From NCBI GenBank assembly GCA_017302455.1, contig JAFLDO010000036.1, forward strand, positions 1 through 49,169: a DNA stretch of 49,169 nt. Direction: 5' to 3'. This DNA comes from Accumulibacter sp. Its GTDB lineage: Bacteria > Pseudomonadota > Gammaproteobacteria > Burkholderiales > Rhodocyclaceae. Below the pieces are notes generated by a model that was not told the DNA's origin, did not search any database, and was given only the letters and a program-made list of their open reading frames with translations. Each line of letters starts with the position of its first letter. The first letter of the stretch is position 1. This document shows, piece after piece, positions 45,878 through 49,169 of the stretch. The position numbers and the translations under genes were made by a program.

Positions 45878-46347
45878 GTCATTTTCCTCTCGCCCACTTT
45901 GCCAATGCAACGGGCGAGCAGGTGCCGCACCTGCTTCGCCAAATCGGTGTCCGGCCACTGCCCGGCGCCGCAAGACGCAACGCGGCAAGATCCTTGGCGT
46001 TCCCGCGCCGCGGCACCCTGGCCCAGACCGGTGCGCAACGGCGGTGGATCGATCGGAGCCACGGCTGATCGGCCATTGGCCGCGAATCAAGGTGCGGCAG
46101 AAAGCGACGGTTACAGGAATTCCATTGCCTTACCCCGAGCGCGTGCATTCTTTCCCCCATCGCGGCGACACCTCTGCATGACACGCGCCCCAGGCAAGCT
46201 GCGAGGCAGATCCTGCCATTACCCAGCCTCCGCGCACGCGCCGAAAAGTCCCGGTGAAATCCGGAGCGCGAGAGTATTTGCGAAACTGGCATCGACCGTC
46301 AAGCGTACACGCACGCACCACCACGTACCACTTCCGGTCCGCGGAAA
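45878..46347. other. Intergenic, nothing recognised
   Basis: About 470 bases between lpdA and the kinase gene. No frame shows protein-family motifs in either strand. It should hold the promoter of the second kinase; none is obvious. Confidence 0.4.
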
Positions 46348-46386
46348 CGATGACGCCGCCGCACTTGACGTGCGGCGGCGTCATCG
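46348..46386 (-). terminator. 17-bp hairpin after lpdA
   Basis: CGATGACGCCGCCGCAC (46348-46364) pairs without mismatch to 46370-46386 over a TTGAC loop, 21 nt after the lpdA stop. Only three T follow on the minus strand, so it may end transcription weakly or protect the mRNA 3' end. Confidence 0.6.
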
Positions 46387-46407
46387 CAAGACCAGAACTT
46401 GCCGCAC

Positions 46408-48159
46408 CTATCGCTTTTTCACCGCCGGCAGATCCGTGCACACCCCCTCATACACCTCCGCCGCCATCCCCACCGACTCGCCGAGAGTCGGGTGCGGGTG
46501 GATGGTGTGGCCGATATCGGTGGCGTCACAGCCCATTTCAATCGCCAGGCAGACTTCGCCGATCAGGTCGCCGGCGTCGGTGCCGACAATGCTGCCGCCG
46601 ATGATGCGGTGCGTGCCTTCGTCGAAGATCAGCTTGGTGAAGCCCTCTTCGCGGCCATTGGCCAGCGCCCGCCCCGAGGCAGCCCAGGGGAAGACGCTCT
46701 TGCCGTACGTGATTCCCTCGACCCGGCATTGCTCTTCCGTCTTGCCAGCCCAGGCGATTTCGGGATCGGTGTAGGCCACCGAGGGGATTTGCAGGGCGTC
46801 GAAGCAGCGCTTGCCACCGTTGGCGGCTTCGGCCGCCACATGCGCCTCATGCACGCCCTTGTGCGCAAGCATCGGCTGCCCGACGATGTCGCCGATGGCG
46901 AAGATGTGCGGGACGTTGGTTCGCAACTGCGTATCGACGGGAATGAAGCCACGCTCCGTGACGGCCACGCCGGCTTTTTCGGCCGCAAGCTTCCTGCCGT
47001 TCGGCGAACGGCCGACGGCGACCAGCACGAGGTCGAAGACTTCCTTCTCGCCGTTGCTGTAGCTGACTTCGATGCCGGCGGCACTGGCTGCGGCGGCGAC
47101 GACACCGGTGTTGAGCAGGATGCGGTCGAAACGATGGGCGTTCTTTTTCTCCCAGACCTTGACGAGATCGCGGTCGGCGCCCGGCATCAGGACGCCTCCG
47201 AGTTCGACGACGGTGATGCGCGAGCCGAGCGCCGAGTAGACACTGGCCATTTCGAGGCCGATGATGCCGCCGCCGACGACCAGCAGGCGCGGCGGGATCT
47301 GGCGCAGTTCAAGAGCGCCGGTCGAGTCGACGACGCGCGGGTCGTCGGGCATGAAGGGCAGCGCGATCGGTTGCGAGCCGGCGGCGATGATCGCTTTCTC
47401 GAAGCGGATCAGCTTGCGGCCACCGCCGGCAAGCGCGACTTCGAGGTGATGCGGGTCGACGAACTGGCCGACGCCCTGCACGACCTCGACCTTGCGCCCC
47501 TTGGCCATGCCGGCGAGGCCACCGGTGAGTTTGCCGACGACCTTGTCCTTGTGCGCGCGCAACTTGTCGAGGTCGATGTTCGGGGCGGCGAAGCTGACGC
47601 CGCAGTCGCCCATGTGCTGCGCTTCTTCCATGACGCCGGCGATGTGCAGCAGGGCTTTCGACGGAATGCAGCCGACATTGAGGCAGACGCCGCCGAGCGT
47701 CGGATAACGCTCGACAAGGACAGTCTGCATGCCGAGGTCGGCGCTGCGGAAAGCCGCCGAGTAGCCGCCCGGGCCGGCGCCGAGGACGAGCATTTCGCAC
47801 TCGAGGTCGGCCTTGCCCGTGATCGGTGCCGCGGCCTGCGGCGCCGCTGCCGCGCTGGCCGGCGGCACCGTCGAAGCGGCGGCGACTGGCGTCACGACGG
47901 CCGTCGCCTCGGCAACGCCGGCGGTCTCGATGAGGACGACGATCGCTCCTTCGGACACCTTGTCGCCGAGCTTGACCTTCACTTCCTTGACGACGCCGGC
48001 GACGCTGCTCGGGATGTCCATCGTCGCCTTGTCGGACTCCAGGGTGACGAGTGGGTCGTCGCTCTTGACCGTATCGCCGGCCTTGACGCAGACGTCGATC
48101 ACCGGCACGTCGTGGTAGTCGCCGATGTCGGGCACTTTTGCTTCAATGATCTGGCTCAT
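46408..48159 (-). CDS. lpdA: Dihydrolipoyl dehydrogenase with N-terminal lipoyl domain
   Basis: 583 residues from MSQIIEAKVPDIG (GGGAG 8 nt ahead). Residues 1-80 are a lipoyl domain with the lipoylated Lys in LESDKATMDIPS; an Ala/Pro linker (about 84-112) follows. Then the flavoenzyme: GAGPGGYSAA (FAD), GGVCLNVGCIPSK (redox Cys pair), GGGIIGLEMA (NAD), GDIVGQPMLAHKG, and HIHPHPT-type C-terminus (HTIHPHPTLGES) with the catalytic His. It re-oxidises lipoyl groups of the pyruvate dehydrogenase complex. Lies 13 nt after aceF. Confidence 0.96.
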   Translation of the reverse strand: MSQIIEAKVPDIGDYHDVPVIDVCVKAGDTVKSDDPLVTLESDKATMDIPSSVAGVVKEVKVKLGDKVSEGAIVVLIETAGVAEATAVVTPVAAASTVPPASAAAAPQAAAPITGKADLECEMLVLGAGPGGYSAAFRSADLGMQTVLVERYPTLGGVCLNVGCIPSKALLHIAGVMEEAQHMGDCGVSFAAPNIDLDKLRAHKDKVVGKLTGGLAGMAKGRKVEVVQGVGQFVDPHHLEVALAGGGRKLIRFEKAIIAAGSQPIALPFMPDDPRVVDSTGALELRQIPPRLLVVGGGIIGLEMASVYSALGSRITVVELGGVLMPGADRDLVKVWEKKNAHRFDRILLNTGVVAAAASAAGIEVSYSNGEKEVFDLVLVAVGRSPNGRKLAAEKAGVAVTERGFIPVDTQLRTNVPHIFAIGDIVGQPMLAHKGVHEAHVAAEAANGGKRCFDALQIPSVAYTDPEIAWAGKTEEQCRVEGITYGKSVFPWAASGRALANGREEGFTKLIFDEGTHRIIGGSIVGTDAGDLIGEVCLAIEMGCDATDIGHTIHPHPTLGESVGMAAEVYEGVCTDLPAVKKR

Positions 48160-48172
48160 GATTTTCTCCCGA

Positions 48173-49169
48173 TCAGAGCAGCACGCGCCGCATGTCGGCA
48201 AGCAGTTGCGCAACAAATACGTTGAAACGCGTCGCCAGCGCACCGTCGATGACGCGGTGGTCGGCCGACAGCGACATCGGCAGGATCAGGCGCGGCGCGA
48301 ACTCCTTGCCGTTCCAGACCGGCTTCATCACCGACCGGTTCACCCCGAGGATGGCGACTTCCGGCGCATTGACGATCGGCGAGAAGTGCGTGCCGCCGAT
48401 GCCACCGAGGCTGGAAATGGTGAAGCAGGCACCGGACATCTCCCCCGGCGTGAGCTTGCCGTCGCGTGCCTTTCTCGCCAGTTCGCCGCTTTCGACGGCG
48501 AGTTGGCTCACCGACTTCTGGTCGGCGTTCCTGATCACCGGCACGACGAGGCCGTTCGGCGTGTCGGCGGCGAAAGCGACGTGGCAATACTGCTTGAGCA
48601 CCAGATTGTCACCATCGAGCGAGCTGTTGAACTCGGGGAACTTCTTCAGTGCCACGGCACAGGCCTTGATCAGGAAAGCAAGCATGGTGATCTTGAGACC
48701 ACCAGACTGGGCCGACTTCTCGTTCTCCTTGTTCATGGCGACGCGGAAGGCTTCGAGATCGGTGATGTCGGCGTCCTCGTGGTAGGTGACCGCCGGGATC
48801 ATCACCCAGTTGCGCGCCAGGTTCTGCGCGGAGATCTTCTTGATGCGCGCCAGTGGCTTGACTTCGACCGCACCGTATTTGGCGAAGTCCATCTTCGGCC
48901 ACGGCAGGAGGTCGAGCCCACCGCCGAGCGAAGGTGCCGCGGCGGCCACGGCCGGGGCGCTCAGGACGCCCTTGACGTAGGCCGTCACATCCTCCTTGAG
49001 GATGCGGGCCTTGGGTCCGCTGGCAGTCACCTTGTTCAGATCGACACCGAGTTCGCGCGCCAGCATACGTACCGACGGGCTGGCGTGCATTCTGGCACCG
49101 GGCGCCAGCGCTGGGACCGGCGCAGCGGCCAGCATAGCCGCTGGCGCGGGCGGCGGTGCAACGCCGCCG
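48173..49169 (-). CDS. aceF: Dihydrolipoamide acetyltransferase (E2), 3' part
   Basis: The frame is open to the window edge, so the 5' part with the lipoyl domain(s) lies outside. Visible: Ala/Pro linker, peripheral-subunit-binding domain (ASPSVRMLARELGVDLNKVTASGPKARILKEDV), a second linker and the catalytic core ending SLSADHRVIDGA (active-site His) and AQLLADMRRVLL. It moves acetyl from lipoyl to CoA and forms the core of the pyruvate dehydrogenase complex. lpdA follows at once, so an aceE-aceF-lpdA order is expected beyond the edge. Confidence 0.95.
   Translation of the reverse strand, partial: GGVAPPPAPAAMLAAAPVPALAPGARMHASPSVRMLARELGVDLNKVTASGPKARILKEDVTAYVKGVLSAPAVAAAAPSLGGGLDLLPWPKMDFAKYGAVEVKPLARIKKISAQNLARNWVMIPAVTYHEDADITDLEAFRVAMNKENEKSAQSGGLKITMLAFLIKACAVALKKFPEFNSSLDGDNLVLKQYCHVAFAADTPNGLVVPVIRNADQKSVSQLAVESGELARKARDGKLTPGEMSGACFTISSLGGIGGTHFSPIVNAPEVAILGVNRSVMKPVWNGKEFAPRLILPMSLSADHRVIDGALATRFNVFVAQLLADMRRVLL

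Noticed and set aside
45879-46292. A 137-codon minus-strand frame upstream of the second kinase
   Set aside because: Arg/Cys-rich with no motif or ribosome binding site; looks like chance coding in GC-rich DNA.

Overview
The window is GC-rich, densely coded bacterial DNA. Several gene types point to a betaproteobacterium, probably of the Rhodocyclales and perhaps an Accumulibacter-like organism: a lipoyl-bearing dihydrolipoamide dehydrogenase next to aceF, creBCD, Kup, DcuB, and InaA/Kdo-type kinases. The taxonomic call is inference from gene content, not from a marker gene.

Layout. (1) 1-3430 is a graveyard of mobile DNA. It holds a nucleoside 2-deoxyribosyltransferase-like gene whose stop codon lies in a group II intron fragment, a truncated RAYT transposase, an ORF-less group II intron (about 1186-1871), a small Cys-rich gene, and a decayed IS91-type transposase with its partner tyrosine recombinase. 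(2) 3519-13639 is a roughly 10-kb genomic island in the 3' end of a tRNA-Leu(UAG) gene. It is bounded by a 32-bp direct repeat, with GTTACCCC repeats (candidate integrase arm sites) inside both ends. It carries four overlapping small genes of unknown function, a complete type I restriction-modification operon (hsdM-hsdS-hsdR plus a DUF6794-type gene), a secreted Gly/Asn-rich protein, a TIR-domain protein and only a stump of the integrase. It reads as a defence island that can no longer move itself. (3) 13708-26625 is chromosomal housekeeping: rfbA-rfbC, a RutE-like nitroreductase, an SGNH hydrolase, dcuB, an MFS transporter, an unusual pyruvate kinase, an acetylxylan-esterase-type hydrolase, an acyltransferase and kup. 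(4) 27001-37979 is rich in signalling. It has a ModA-like binding protein abutting a hybrid histidine kinase, a lipoprotein, creB-creC-creD with a good CreB box before creD and a GH3 hydrolase as fourth gene, and a chemotaxis receptor. (5) 38106-46090 has a SEC-C/TPR/GT41-like glycosyltransferase, a lipase-like lipoprotein, a periplasmic TPR protein, a broken ABC-2 permease, and a cluster of two InaA/Kdo-type kinases with a methyltransferase. (6) 46348-49169 holds lpdA and the 3' part of aceF of the pyruvate dehydrogenase complex, followed by a strong hairpin.

The most interesting points are the tRNA-Leu defence island with its arm-site repeats and TIR gene planted on the integrase stump, the four-gene micro-operon, the ORF-less group II intron with further intron footprints, the TTCAC box inside the cre operon, the binding-protein/hybrid-kinase pair and the SEC-C/TPR/GT41 fusion. 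All family calls are from reading motifs; no database search was run.
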